Below, piece by piece: positions 17,273 through 25,400 of a stretch of DNA of 64,000 nt. The first letter of the stretch is position 1, and each line of letters opens with the position of its first letter. Below the pieces are notes generated by a model, which worked only from the letters and a program-made list of their open reading frames with translations, ran no database searches and was not told the origin of the DNA. Made by a program: the position numbers and the translations under genes. Origin of the DNA: Streptomyces chumphonensis (GTDB lineage Bacteria > Actinomycetota > Actinomycetes > Streptomycetales > Streptomycetaceae); contig NZ_JACXYU010000002.1 of the NCBI RefSeq assembly GCF_014779715.1, positions 434,001 through 498,000 on the forward strand, given 5' to 3'.

Positions 17273-18661
17273 TCACATGTGCGGCGGCGGGGCGAGGCTG
17301 AAGTCCTCCGGTGCGTGTGGGGCGGACGTCCGCCAGCCCCGGGCCACGGCGGCCTCGGCGAACCGCGCGCAGCCCAGGTAGGCGAAGGCGGCGGGGGCGT
17401 TGGGCACCAGCCCGGAGACGAGGACGCGGGCGACGCGCAGCGGGGTCTCGGCGACGTCCTCGGTGGTGAGGTCGGCCGTGACGACGCGGTGTCCGCCCGC
17501 GTGCAGGGCGCCCCAGAGCCGTTCCCGGCCGCCGGGCTCGATCGCGTCGACGGGGACGACGCCGAGCGCGGGGTCGGTGAAGCGGCGTGCCTCGGCGGCC
17601 ATGCGCGGGTCCAGCCACACCTGGACGTGCGCCCCGAGGTCGCGGACGGCCGCGAAGTCGGTCCCGCAGGAGTCCAGGTAGCGGGCGTCGGCCCGGTGGT
17701 CGAGGTAGAGCCCCCGGGCGAGCAGTCCGGCGTCCACGGCGCGGAAGACCCAGCCGTCCGGTGCGGTGAGGCCCTGGGTGAACACCCAGGTGTGCACGGC
17801 CTCCAGGACGGCCTTGCGGGCGGCTTCGGCCGGGTCCTCGCGGCAGGCGAACCCGGCGGCGTACACGCCGCGTTCGGGGTCGTGGACGAGTGCGGCGACG
17901 CAGGGCGCGAACTCGGAGGGCATCTCCGTCAGCCACAACCGCAGTCCGGAACCGGTCAGTTCGTCCGTGAGGCCCGGCACGCTGTCCGGGTCGATGCCGC
18001 GCGTGGGGCCGTCGAGGTGCCACCACAGCTCCAGCGCGTCGCGCTCCACGACCTCCAGCAGGCCGCGCTCGACGGCGTCCGTCAGGCCCTGCCCGGTGGC
18101 GATGCCCGCGTAGTTGAGGTGGTGCGTGCGCGGGTGGGAACGCAGCTCGCCCTGGCGCCAGTTGAGGTACGTGAGGGAGACCGGTATCCGGCATTCGGCG
18201 GTGCCGCCGTCCGGCAGGTGCTCCTGGCCCCGGGCCCACAGGGCGGGGGTGTCCGCGTCCAGGGGCCGGTAGGGGAAGTCCGGCCGGGCGTACTGCCAGG
18301 GGGCGTAGCACGGCAGGTGGGCGGGGCCGAGGTGGCGCAGGCCTGCGGCCACGAGTTCGGCGGGGGTCGCGGACAGGGGCGCGTCGGGGTGGCCGGGCGG
18401 CGGGACGCGGTTGCCGCAGTACCGCTCGACGGCCTCGGCGACGGCGGCGATGCGGGCCCCCTCGGGATCGTCGAAGGTGGTGCCCAGCGAGACGCGGTCG
18501 GCGGGCCAGGCGCCGAGCCGCCGGGCGTCGGCGACCTCGGCGGTCATGGCGACGTAGCGGGGTGGCGCGCCGGTGGGGTGGGCGACCGGCTCCACGGACC
18601 GCACGAGGCCGCACACCGGGTCCACGAGGGCGTCGAGGGGCAGGGCGGGCGGAGTGGTCAT
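17273..18661 (-). CDS. YcaO-domain peptide-backbone-activating enzyme (cyclodehydratase/amidine synthase type)
   Basis: This 462-aa YcaO protein activates a backbone amide with ATP so that a neighbouring nucleophile can attack it. ATP-binding signatures are visible: ARIAAVAEAVERYCG and DAVERGLLEVVERDALELWW, then FACREDPAEAARKAVLEA. TOMM cyclodehydratases end in a PxPxP motif; here the tail is SLAPPPHM, a variant. No TfuA gene is adjacent, so thioamidation is unlikely. The E1-like/RRE partner is two genes upstream, and the substrate is most likely the 37-aa peptide at the head of the operon. The ATG at 18661 overlaps the hydrolase stop. The chemistry could be azoline or amidine formation. Confidence 0.9.
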   Translation of the reverse strand: MTTPPALPLDALVDPVCGLVRSVEPVAHPTGAPPRYVAMTAEVADARRLGAWPADRVSLGTTFDDPEGARIAAVAEAVERYCGNRVPPPGHPDAPLSATPAELVAAGLRHLGPAHLPCYAPWQYARPDFPYRPLDADTPALWARGQEHLPDGGTAECRIPVSLTYLNWRQGELRSHPRTHHLNYAGIATGQGLTDAVERGLLEVVERDALELWWHLDGPTRGIDPDSVPGLTDELTGSGLRLWLTEMPSEFAPCVAALVHDPERGVYAAGFACREDPAEAARKAVLEAVHTWVFTQGLTAPDGWVFRAVDAGLLARGLYLDHRADARYLDSCGTDFAAVRDLGAHVQVWLDPRMAAEARRFTDPALGVVPVDAIEPGGRERLWGALHAGGHRVVTADLTTEDVAETPLRVARVLVSGLVPNAPAAFAYLGCARFAEAAVARGWRTSAPHAPEDFSLAPPPHM

Positions 18662-20217
18662 CGGCAGATCTCCTGAACGGGGTCGACCGCGTCGGTGAAG
18701 CGGCACGGGCGGACGGCGGGCAGCTCCAGCGCACCGGCCGCGGTGGTCACGGCGCGCCGGGAGGGGCGCAGCTCGGTGGCCGTCACCGGGTCCTGTCCGG
18801 TGTGCGGGTTGCGGGCGTGGGCGGGGAAGTGGTGTCCGGCGATCTCCAGCCGCAGCCGGGTGCCGGGCGGGAGCCGCCGGGCCAGGTGCCCGAGCGGCAC
18901 GGTGACGTCGGCGGGGCGGCCGGGCGGGTCGTGGCGGCGGGTGACTCCGGTGGCCAGGTGGACGGCGCGCCCGGACGGCGCCAGAGCGATGAGCCGGGCG
19001 ACCCAGTCGGCGGTCGGCGCGTCGGCGGTGACGCGCAGCCGGACGGCCGCCTCGCCCAGCAGGTCCAGGGGGCGGGCCAGCGGTGCGGCGAGCAGCACGC
19101 AGCGGTCCGGCGCGTCGTCCGGACGGCGCGGCACGGTCAGGTCGTCGGAGCGCACGGGATCGCGCGGATCCGCCGTGAAGCGGCCGCCGCTCAGGACGCG
19201 GAGCCCACCCGGCCGGCCGAAGCGCCACACGAGCGGGCGCGGCCGGTGCCGGGCCGCGGACCCGGTGGCCGGGAGCCACAGGGGGGCGCCGCCGAGCGCG
19301 AGCGCGCCGCGCGGCCGCGGTGCCAGCCCGCCGTCGAGGGCGAGCCGGGCCCAGCGTGCGTACAGCGGACCGAGGGCGACCCGGTGCGCCGGGTCGGCGT
19401 CGGGCCCCGGGGCAGCGGTCAGGCCGTGCGCCCAGGGGCCGAGCAGGAGCCGGGCGGGCGCGCCCCGCCACTCCTCCCACAGCGCCAGCGTGTCGGCTCG
19501 GAAGGGGTCGTGGGTGCCGCCGACGGCGAGCAGCGGCACGGTCGCCCGCGCGGCGGCCCGGACGATCCGTCCGCGTTCCCGGCCGCGCCACAGCTGTGGC
19601 CAGGACGGCAGCGGGCGGCCGAGACGCCGCGGCAGGTCGGTGAGCGGCAGGTGGTGCAGCAGGTGCGGGTCCTGTGCCAGCGCCAGGGCGAGGGCGTCCG
19701 GCTCGCTGTCCGGCCGGTCGCCGTGCGCGGCCCACCAGCCGGCCCGGGACCACAGTCGTTCGGGGCCGGTCGGTTCCCGGGCGGTGTCGGCGGCGCCGAG
19801 GGCCGGAACGGCGGCGATGACGGCGTCGGGCCGGGCCTCGGGCGCGGCGTCCTGCGTGGCGTCGAGCGCCGGGGCCAGTGCGCAGTACGCGGCGTAGGAG
19901 GCCCCGGCGGCGACGACGCGGCCGTCGCTCCAGGGGCGGGCGCGCACCCAGCGCAGGGCAGCGGCCCCGTCGGCGCGCTCGTGGTGGTAGGGCCGCCACT
20001 CCCCCGCCGAACCGTGGCGTCCCCGCACGTCCTGGGCCAGGGCGGCGAAGCCGCGCCGGGCCCAGGCCGCCAGTTCGGCGTGGTGGAGCCGCCGGTCGTA
20101 GGGCGTGCGGATCAGGACGGTCGGGTGGGGTCCGGGCCCGGCGGGCAGGCACAGGCCGGTCGCGAGCGGGGTGCCGTCGGCGGCCGGCAGGTGCTCGGTG
20201 TGCACAGGTGCGGTCAC
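18658..20217 (-). CDS. CocE/NonD-type (S15 X-Pro dipeptidyl-peptidase-like) hydrolase of the RiPP operon
   Basis: The 519-aa alpha/beta hydrolase opens with TEHLPAADGTPLATGLCLP and RTPYDRR, typical of the CocE/NonD S15 family. It has a C-terminal beta-rich galactose-binding-like domain (from about residue 360). The nucleophile elbow reads AAGASYAAYCAL, where GxSYxG is expected; the nucleophile would be the Ser in GAS. Further acid/His candidates are GGTHDPF and GPWAHG. It overlaps the YcaO gene by 4 bp. A role in leader peptide removal or in trimming the modified peptide is plausible but inferred. Confidence 0.8.
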   Translation of the reverse strand: MTAPVHTEHLPAADGTPLATGLCLPAGPGPHPTVLIRTPYDRRLHHAELAAWARRGFAALAQDVRGRHGSAGEWRPYHHERADGAAALRWVRARPWSDGRVVAAGASYAAYCALAPALDATQDAAPEARPDAVIAAVPALGAADTAREPTGPERLWSRAGWWAAHGDRPDSEPDALALALAQDPHLLHHLPLTDLPRRLGRPLPSWPQLWRGRERGRIVRAAARATVPLLAVGGTHDPFRADTLALWEEWRGAPARLLLGPWAHGLTAAPGPDADPAHRVALGPLYARWARLALDGGLAPRPRGALALGGAPLWLPATGSAARHRPRPLVWRFGRPGGLRVLSGGRFTADPRDPVRSDDLTVPRRPDDAPDRCVLLAAPLARPLDLLGEAAVRLRVTADAPTADWVARLIALAPSGRAVHLATGVTRRHDPPGRPADVTVPLGHLARRLPPGTRLRLEIAGHHFPAHARNPHTGQDPVTATELRPSRRAVTTAAGALELPAVRPCRFTDAVDPVQEICR

Positions 20218-21056
20218 CGACGGGGCCTGACGGGCGGGGCGACCGGCGGCACGGGCAGGACGGCGTGCTGGGTCACCGTCAGATCCCGCAGGTCGACGCG
20301 GCGCAGCCGACGGGTGACGGGCAGGGCGCCGGGCCGTGGGGCGGCGTCGGTGGCCCAGTGGGTCAGGTCGGCGGCGAGCAGGGCGGCGACGAAGGCGGCC
20401 GCCGCCGGGCCGAGGGTGACGGGTGCCCCGGCCGTGCGGTGGCCGGCCCAGTAGGCGGCGAGTTCGCGGTGGGCCGGGGTGGCGGCCAGCCGGCGCGACC
20501 GCACGTGGGCGGCGGAGACGTCACCCGGACCGCAGGCCGGCGGCTCGATCCACAGTTGGTGGCCCTCCCGGTGGCAGCGCAGCCACGCCGTGCCCCGGTC
20601 GGGCAGCTGGTCGGCCTCGTCCCACAGGCCGGGCGGGACGGGCCCGTCGAGGCACCAGACGACGGCGGCGGGGCGGCCGGCGCCGACTTCGGCGGGTGGG
20701 ACGGTGCGGGGCGCGGCACCGGCGGCGGCGAGGCAGGCGGCGAGCGGGCCGGTGAGCGCGGGGGCGCCCAACAGCTGTACGTCGCGGTGGTGTCGGGGCC
20801 ACGGCGGCGGCTCGTGGCCATGCTCGTCCCCGGCCTCGGTGAGGTACCCGGCGTCGGCGAAGGCGGCGACGAGGCGGTCGAGCGCGTCAGCGTCGGAGGC
20901 GGAGGCGGCACGGCCGGTCAGGCGGGCCAGCAGGTGGTCCGGGTCCGCCTGACCGGTGCTGATGCGCAGGAACTCGCCGTCGGCGGTGCGCAGGGCCGGC
21001 CCACCGCCGGGCACGGCGACGACCTCCACTCCGGGGGCGAGCCGGCTGCGGGTCAT
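20214..21056 (-). CDS. TOMM-type E1/ThiF-like partner with N-terminal RRE (precursor recognition)
   Basis: This 280-aa protein resembles the cyclodehydratase C-protein / ocin-ThiF-like family that presents precursor peptides to YcaO enzymes. The N-terminal 80 residues (GEFLRISTGQADPDHLLARL ... AFADAGYLTEAG) look like a PqqD-like winged-helix RiPP recognition element. A degenerate Rossmann-like region follows (VQLLGAPALTGPLAACLAAAG). The usual C-terminal zinc Cys pairs are missing. It overlaps the hydrolase gene by 4 bp and lies directly downstream of the precursor gene, separated by a hairpin. Confidence 0.75.
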   Translation of the reverse strand: MTRSRLAPGVEVVAVPGGGPALRTADGEFLRISTGQADPDHLLARLTGRAASASDADALDRLVAAFADAGYLTEAGDEHGHEPPPWPRHHRDVQLLGAPALTGPLAACLAAAGAAPRTVPPAEVGAGRPAAVVWCLDGPVPPGLWDEADQLPDRGTAWLRCHREGHQLWIEPPACGPGDVSAAHVRSRRLAATPAHRELAAYWAGHRTAGAPVTLGPAAAAFVAALLAADLTHWATDAAPRPGALPVTRRLRRVDLRDLTVTQHAVLPVPPVAPPVRPRR

Positions 21057-21082
21057 GAGGGTGCTCCTCGGGTGCGGTCGGG

Positions 21083-21112
21083 GGCGGGCCCGGCCCGGAG
21101 GCCGGGCCCGCC
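21083..21112 (-). terminator. Perfect 13-bp stem-loop between precursor and biosynthetic genes
   Basis: GGCGGGCCCGGCC pairs perfectly with GGCCGGGCCCGCC around the loop CGGA. It lies 10 bp after the precursor stop and before the E1-like gene. It probably acts as a partial terminator or mRNA stabiliser that keeps precursor levels above enzyme levels. Confidence 0.8.
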
Positions 21113-21122
21113 GGACGGGGTC

Positions 21123-21236
21123 TTACTCCTCGTTGTCGTCGAAGGGGTTCTCGACGAGCGCGTTGGAGTGGCTGGCCGAGGCGTGGGCGAGCTGGCCCGG
21201 GTCGGCGATGGGGGCGAAGACCTTCTCCTGCTCCAT
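21123..21236 (-). CDS. RiPP precursor peptide (37 aa)
   Basis: This short gene was found by reading the gap upstream of the E1-like gene. An ideal ribosome-binding site (AGGAGGA, 4 nt before ATG) precedes a 37-codon frame ending in TAA. The N-terminal half is an acidic leader-like region (MEQEKVFAPIADPG). The C-terminal half, ASHSNALVENPFDDNEE, holds the probable core, with Ser20, Ser22, His23, Ser24 and Asn25 and an acidic tail. It contains no Cys or Thr, so classic thiazole formation is impossible; oxazole, dehydration or backbone amidine chemistry on the Ser/His/Asn cluster is left. The gene set and peptide recall the streptamidine-like amidine RiPP family, from memory only. Confidence 0.85.
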   Translation of the reverse strand: MEQEKVFAPIADPGQLAHASASHSNALVENPFDDNEE

Positions 21237-21265
21237 GAATTCCTCCTGGAATCGGGGCGGTTGAG

Positions 21266-21283
21266 GTCACCCGATCGGGTGAC
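21266..21283. promoter_or_regulatory. 18-bp perfect palindrome upstream of the precursor gene
   Basis: GTCACCCGATCGGGTGAC is a perfect palindrome, 30 bp upstream of the precursor start and 16 bp from the Zur-like box. It may be an operator for a cluster-specific regulator or a 5'-UTR hairpin. No regulator gene lies in the operon. Confidence 0.6.
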
Positions 21284-21299
21284 GCAGGAAGAGATTACG

Positions 21300-21314
21300 T
21301 GAAAATGATTGTCA
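21300..21314. promoter_or_regulatory. Zur-like box upstream of the RiPP precursor
   Basis: TGAAAATGATTGTCA matches 14 of 15 positions of the Streptomyces Zur consensus TGAAAATGATTTTCA (7-1-7 symmetry). It overlaps the stop codon of the importer ATPase gene and lies 64 bp upstream of the precursor ATG. A possible -10 hexamer TAATCT (minus strand, 21292-21297) lies immediately downstream, so bound Zur would block the promoter. Confidence 0.75.
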
Positions 21315-22121
21315 TGTGCTAGCCGTGAGAGGGTGATCCGGGTAACACACCGGCCACCCGCCGTGCGGGTCCTCCCCCACGCGTCCCGCCACGTCGAGCA
21401 CCTCGGCCAGGAAGGCGGGCGTGACGACCTCCTTCGGCGCCCCGTCCGCGACGATCCGGCCGTCCCGCAGCGCCACGACGCGCTCGGCGAACCGGGCGGC
21501 GTGGCCCAGGTCGTGCAGCACCATCACCACCGTCATCCCCCGCTCGGCCCGCAGCCGCACCACCGTCTGGAGGACCTCCAGCTGGTGGCGCAGGTCCAGG
21601 TACGTCGTGGGCTCGTCCAGCAGGAGGACGCGGGTGTCCTGGGCGAGCGCCATGGCGAGCCGGACGCGTTGCCGCTCGCCGCCGGAGAGCGCGTCCACCG
21701 GACGGTCGGCCCAGGAGGCGACGCCGGTGTCGGCCAGCGCCCGGCGCACGGCGGCGTCCTCCCCGTCCCGCAGCATCCCGAGCGGGCCGCGCTGCGCGTA
21801 CCGGCCCTGGCGCACCAACTGCCGCACCGTCATCCCCGGTACGGCGGGCGCGGACTGGTGGAGCAGGGCCACCCGGCGGGCGGCGGCCCGACGGCCCAGG
21901 CGCGCCAGGTCGTCGCCGCCGAGCAGCACGCGGCCCCGGTCGGGTCTGAGCAGGCCCGCGACGAGCCGCAGCAGGGTGGACTTGCCGCAGCCGTTGAGTC
22001 CGACGAGCGCGGTCAGTTCGCCCGGCGGCACGCGCAGGTCGACGTCGCGGAGCACGGGACGCCCCGGGTAGCCGAAGTCGGCCCCCTCCACGCTGATGCC
22101 GGGCGGTTCGGTCAGGTCCAT
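21312..22121 (-). CDS. FepC/FhuC-type metallophore importer ATPase
   Basis: This 269-aa ABC ATPase has Walker A GLNGCGKST, signature LSGGERQRVRLAMALAQ, Walker B VLLLDEPTTYLDLRHQ and switch His in VMVLHDLGHAARF. The DLRHQ tail after Walker B is typical of iron-siderophore and cobalamin importers. It follows the second permease on the minus strand by a 23-bp gap, so it completes a binding protein, permease, permease, ATPase transporter. A zinc-regulatory box overlaps its stop codon but serves the next gene. Confidence 0.9.
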   Translation of the reverse strand: MDLTEPPGISVEGADFGYPGRPVLRDVDLRVPPGELTALVGLNGCGKSTLLRLVAGLLRPDRGRVLLGGDDLARLGRRAAARRVALLHQSAPAVPGMTVRQLVRQGRYAQRGPLGMLRDGEDAAVRRALADTGVASWADRPVDALSGGERQRVRLAMALAQDTRVLLLDEPTTYLDLRHQLEVLQTVVRLRAERGMTVVMVLHDLGHAARFAERVVALRDGRIVADGAPKEVVTPAFLAEVLDVAGRVGEDPHGGWPVCYPDHPLTAST

Positions 22122-22144
22122 CGTCCACTTCCTCGAAGACGGCG

Positions 22145-23206
22145 TCAGAACGTACGGTCCGGGGCGCGGCGCACCACCACGAGCAGCAGCCCGGCCCCGA
22201 GGCAGGTGGTGAGCGCGCCGACGGGCAGCGTCAGCCGGTCGGCGTCCAGCCACCCGGCCAGGTGCCGGGAGAGCACCTGGGCCAGCGCGTCGGCCCCGCA
22301 CACCACGACGGCACCGGTCAGCGCGGCGCCGGGCAGGGCGTACCGCAGGTCGGCCCCGAAGAGCGCGACGGCCAGGTGCGGCACCAGCAGGCCGACGAAG
22401 CCGAGCGCGCCGACGGACGAGACGGCCCCCGCCGTCAGCGCGACGGCGCACAGCAGGGCGAGCGCCCGCGCCCGTCCGGTGGCGAGCCCGGCGGCGGCGG
22501 CCGGTTCGTCGCCGAGCCGCAGCAGCGTCAGGGGGCCCGCCAGCAGCCACACGGCCGCCGCCCAGACCAGCAGCCAGGGCCACAGCAGGTGCCAGTGCGC
22601 CCACACCCGGCCCTCGGTGCTGCCGACGAGCCACTGCACCACGCTGCCCAACTCGCCCGGTGCGACGAGCAGGACCATCGCGGTGAGGCCGCCGAGGACC
22701 GCCGAGACGAGGACGCCGTGCACGGCGGTGCCCGCCGGGTCGCCCCGGTCCCGCCCGGCCAGCAGCCACAGCAGCCCCGCGCCGGTGAACCCGCCGACGG
22801 TCGCGGCGGCGCAGACGGCGGCCGGCGACTCCCAGCCCGCGAAGCCGAGCCCGGTCGCGGTCACCGCCCCGAGCACCGCGCCCGGCGTGACGCCGGTGAC
22901 CTCCGGCCCGGCCAGCGGATTGCGCAGCGCCGACTGGAGCACCAGGCCGGCCAGCCCCAGCGCGGCTCCCGCGCCGAGCGCCACGAGCAGGCGGGGCAGG
23001 CGCAGGTGGAGCACGACGTGCCGCGCGGTCGGGTCGCCCCCGCCTCTCAGCACCTCCAGCACCGCGCCGGGGTCCAGCGACCGACCGGCCAGCAGGTCGG
23101 CGACGGCCACCAGCACGGCCAGGGCGCCGAGCGCGCCCAACCGCCGGGCGGCGCGGGACCGCACGCGTCGGGCGAGCGACGCCACGGGGGTCGTCCGGGC
23201 CCTCAC
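22145..23206 (-). CDS. FecCD-family importer permease 2
   Basis: The 353-aa protein has about nine to ten transmembrane helices. It shows FecCD motifs LRLPRLLVALGAGAALGLAGLVLQSALRNPLAGPEVTGV and GFVGLLVPHLA. The GTG start at 23206 overlaps the stop of permease 1 (GTGA), so they are co-translated and form a permease heterodimer. The long open frame upstream is shadow sequence. Confidence 0.88.
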   Translation of the reverse strand: MRARTTPVASLARRVRSRAARRLGALGALAVLVAVADLLAGRSLDPGAVLEVLRGGGDPTARHVVLHLRLPRLLVALGAGAALGLAGLVLQSALRNPLAGPEVTGVTPGAVLGAVTATGLGFAGWESPAAVCAAATVGGFTGAGLLWLLAGRDRGDPAGTAVHGVLVSAVLGGLTAMVLLVAPGELGSVVQWLVGSTEGRVWAHWHLLWPWLLVWAAAVWLLAGPLTLLRLGDEPAAAAGLATGRARALALLCAVALTAGAVSSVGALGFVGLLVPHLAVALFGADLRYALPGAALTGAVVVCGADALAQVLSRHLAGWLDADRLTLPVGALTTCLGAGLLLVVVRRAPDRTF

Positions 23207-24213
23207 GCCGCCACCGCCCGTCGCCGGGCCCCGGCGCGGAGCAGGGCGACGCCGACGGGCACCCCGAGCAGCGCCGTCCAGGCCCCGACCGGCGTCTCGA
23301 CGGGGGCCAGCGCGAGGCGGGCCGGCACGTCGGCGAGCGCCACGACGCAGGCCCCCCACCCCGCCGACCAGGGCAGCCAGTGCACGGGCCCCGCGTGCGG
23401 CCGCAGCCGCCGGGCCAGTTGGGGGGCCAGGAAGCCGACCCACGCGACCGGCCCGCAGACGGCGACCACCGGGGCGATCAGCACGACGGAGACGGCCAGC
23501 GCGGCCAGCCGGGCCCGGCGCACCCGCACCCCCAGGGCCTCGGCGTCCTCGTCCCCGAGCCGCAGGACGGACAGGACGGGCGCGCACAGGACCAGCGCGG
23601 GCAGGGCCGCGAGCAGCCACGGCCACAGACCGGTGACGTCGTCCCAGGTGCGGGCCGAGAGGGAGCCGAGGAGGTAGCGGTAGATGAGCTGGAGGTCGAG
23701 CTGGTCGGCCATCACCATGAGGACCAGCAGCGCCGCCTGGAGCGCGGCGGAGACGGCCGCGCCGGTGAGCAGGACGGCGGACGGGCTCCGGCCGAAGCCG
23801 GCGGCCAGCAGGGTGAGGACGCCGCCGAGCGCCGCGCCGCCGAGCGCGAGCAGCGGCTCTACGACGGCGGGCAGCGAGACGGCCAGCACGAGCGGCGCGG
23901 CGACGCCGAGCGCGGCACCGGAGGAGACGCCGAGCATCTCCGGCACGGCCAACTGGTTGCGCAGCGCCTCCTGGAGAACGAGTCCGGCGGCGCCCAGGCA
24001 GGCCCCGGCGACCAGCGCCAGCACCAGCCGCGGCAGCCGGAGCTCGCCGACGACGACGCCGGTCAGGCCGCCGTGCTCGCCACCGGGCAGCACGCCGCGC
24101 AGCGCTGCGGGCAGCCCGGCCGGAGCGACGACGGGGGTGCCCAGGCAGAGCGCGGCGAGCGCGGCGGCGAGCAGCAGCGCGGCCAGGACGAGGGCGTGGC
24201 GGCGGCCGGTCAC
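23203..24213 (-). CDS. FecCD-family importer permease 1
   Basis: This 336-aa polytopic permease has the family segment LRLPRLVLALVAGACLGAAGLVLQEALRNQLAVPEMLGV and the cytoplasmic coupling segment VAWVGFLAPQLARRL. Start is the GTG at 24213, overlapping the TGA of the binding-protein gene. It differs enough from permease 2 to indicate a heterodimeric channel for a bulky metal chelate. Confidence 0.88.
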   Translation of the reverse strand: MTGRRHALVLAALLLAAALAALCLGTPVVAPAGLPAALRGVLPGGEHGGLTGVVVGELRLPRLVLALVAGACLGAAGLVLQEALRNQLAVPEMLGVSSGAALGVAAPLVLAVSLPAVVEPLLALGGAALGGVLTLLAAGFGRSPSAVLLTGAAVSAALQAALLVLMVMADQLDLQLIYRYLLGSLSARTWDDVTGLWPWLLAALPALVLCAPVLSVLRLGDEDAEALGVRVRRARLAALAVSVVLIAPVVAVCGPVAWVGFLAPQLARRLRPHAGPVHWLPWSAGWGACVVALADVPARLALAPVETPVGAWTALLGVPVGVALLRAGARRRAVAA

Positions 24214-25211
24214 CGCAGCGCGGCCGTCGCCTCGTCCAGGACGATGCCGAGGGAGCGGGTGCCGCGGCCCTTGGCCCACACCTCCGGGTCGACCTCGTGC
24301 ACGTCGCCGTCGCGCACGGCCGGGATCTGCCCCCACAGGGGGTTGTCGGCGAGCTTCTCGGAGAGCTTGCCGCTGTCGTCGCCGAAGGACATCGTCTCGA
24401 CGAACAGCACGTCGACGTCCTTGGCGAGGATCTCCTCCAGGCTGTAGCTCCCCTCCACGCCCCGGGAGGCGAAGGGGTAGTCGGCGAGCTTCGGGAGGAG
24501 CCCGGCGGCCACGTCGGTCCCGGGGGTGGCCACACCGAAGTTCTCGTCGCTGCCGTAGATGATGAGGGCCGTGTGCTCACTGGGTTCGGCCTCGGCCTCG
24601 GCGAGGGCGGCGCGGAAGGCCCCCTCGGCCTTCTCGCCCTGCTCGGTGCGGCCGGTGAGGGCGGCGAGGTCGCGCAGGTAGCCGACGCTGTCCTGCCACT
24701 TCTCCGGCTGCACGGGCCAGAACGTCGTGGCGCCCTCCAGCGCGGGGGCGAGCTTGCCGTGGGTGTCCTCCAGCCCGATCACGAGGTCGGGTTCGTGGGA
24801 GAGGATCGCCTCCACCTCGGGGGCGAGGAAACCCCCGGGGACGACGGGGATCTCGGCGGCCCGCCGCTCACCGAGGAGGTCGGGGTGCGCGAGCAGCGCG
24901 CTGTTCGTGGCGACGGGCTCCATGCCGAGTTCGACGAGCATGTCGTCGCACAGGGCCACGAGGCAGACGACGCGGCGGGGCGGGGCGTCGGTGGCGACCG
25001 TGACGCCCCGGTGGTCGGTGATCTCGCGGGCCGCCTCGATGGGTTCGACGGTGACGTCCGTGGTGGCGCGGTCGCCGTTCGCGGAGTCCGTGCGGTCTTC
25101 GTCACCGGTCGAGGTGCCGGTGGAGCCGCCGCACCCGGCGAGGAGTGCGGTGAGGGTGACGGCGGCGGCTATCAGCCTCCGTCGGCCGGTGCGGATCGAT
25201 GAGCGCGACAT
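24210..25211 (-). CDS. FecB/FepB-type metallophore-binding lipoprotein
   Basis: This 333-aa protein has a lipoprotein signal with lipobox LLAGC (Cys27). A mature class III solute-binding fold follows, with EITDHRGVTVATDAPPRRVVCL, the conserved opening of siderophore-binding proteins, and an EPDLVIGL middle. It would sit on the outer face of the membrane and deliver a metal chelate to the FecCD permeases. It contains no His-rich loop as seen in ZnuA zinc proteins, so free zinc is unlikely; a chelated metal is favoured. It heads the importer operon, 144 bp from a Zur-like box. Confidence 0.88.
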   Translation of the reverse strand: MSRSSIRTGRRRLIAAAVTLTALLAGCGGSTGTSTGDEDRTDSANGDRATTDVTVEPIEAAREITDHRGVTVATDAPPRRVVCLVALCDDMLVELGMEPVATNSALLAHPDLLGERRAAEIPVVPGGFLAPEVEAILSHEPDLVIGLEDTHGKLAPALEGATTFWPVQPEKWQDSVGYLRDLAALTGRTEQGEKAEGAFRAALAEAEAEPSEHTALIIYGSDENFGVATPGTDVAAGLLPKLADYPFASRGVEGSYSLEEILAKDVDVLFVETMSFGDDSGKLSEKLADNPLWGQIPAVRDGDVHEVDPEVWAKGRGTRSLGIVLDEATAALR

Positions 25212-25347
25212 GAGGCGTCGTCCGTTCTGCTGGTGCCGTTGGTCTTCTCGGGGGCGCCCGGGGGCCGGACGCCCGCACGGGGAGTGAGGGGTGCGTGCGG
25301 GCACGGCCCCGTGCCGTCGGGGCACTCCGCGCAGCGCAGGATACACA

Positions 25348-25362
25348 TGATAATCATTTCCA
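25348..25362. promoter_or_regulatory. Zur-like box between importer operon and propeller gene
   Basis: TGATAATCATTTCCA (reverse complement TGGAAATGATTATCA) matches 13 of 15 positions of the Zur consensus TGAAAATGATTTTCA. It lies in the divergent region, 39 bp before the propeller GTG and about 137 bp before the lipoprotein start. Confidence 0.65.
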
Positions 25363-25400
25363 GACACCCTCATGCCGCACTCGACCACCGGAGGACGCCC

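Noticed and set aside
24210..25211. ZnuA-type free zinc-binding protein
   Set aside because: The fold opening and the DHRG motif are of the siderophore-binding class, there is no His-rich loop, and the permeases are FecCD type.
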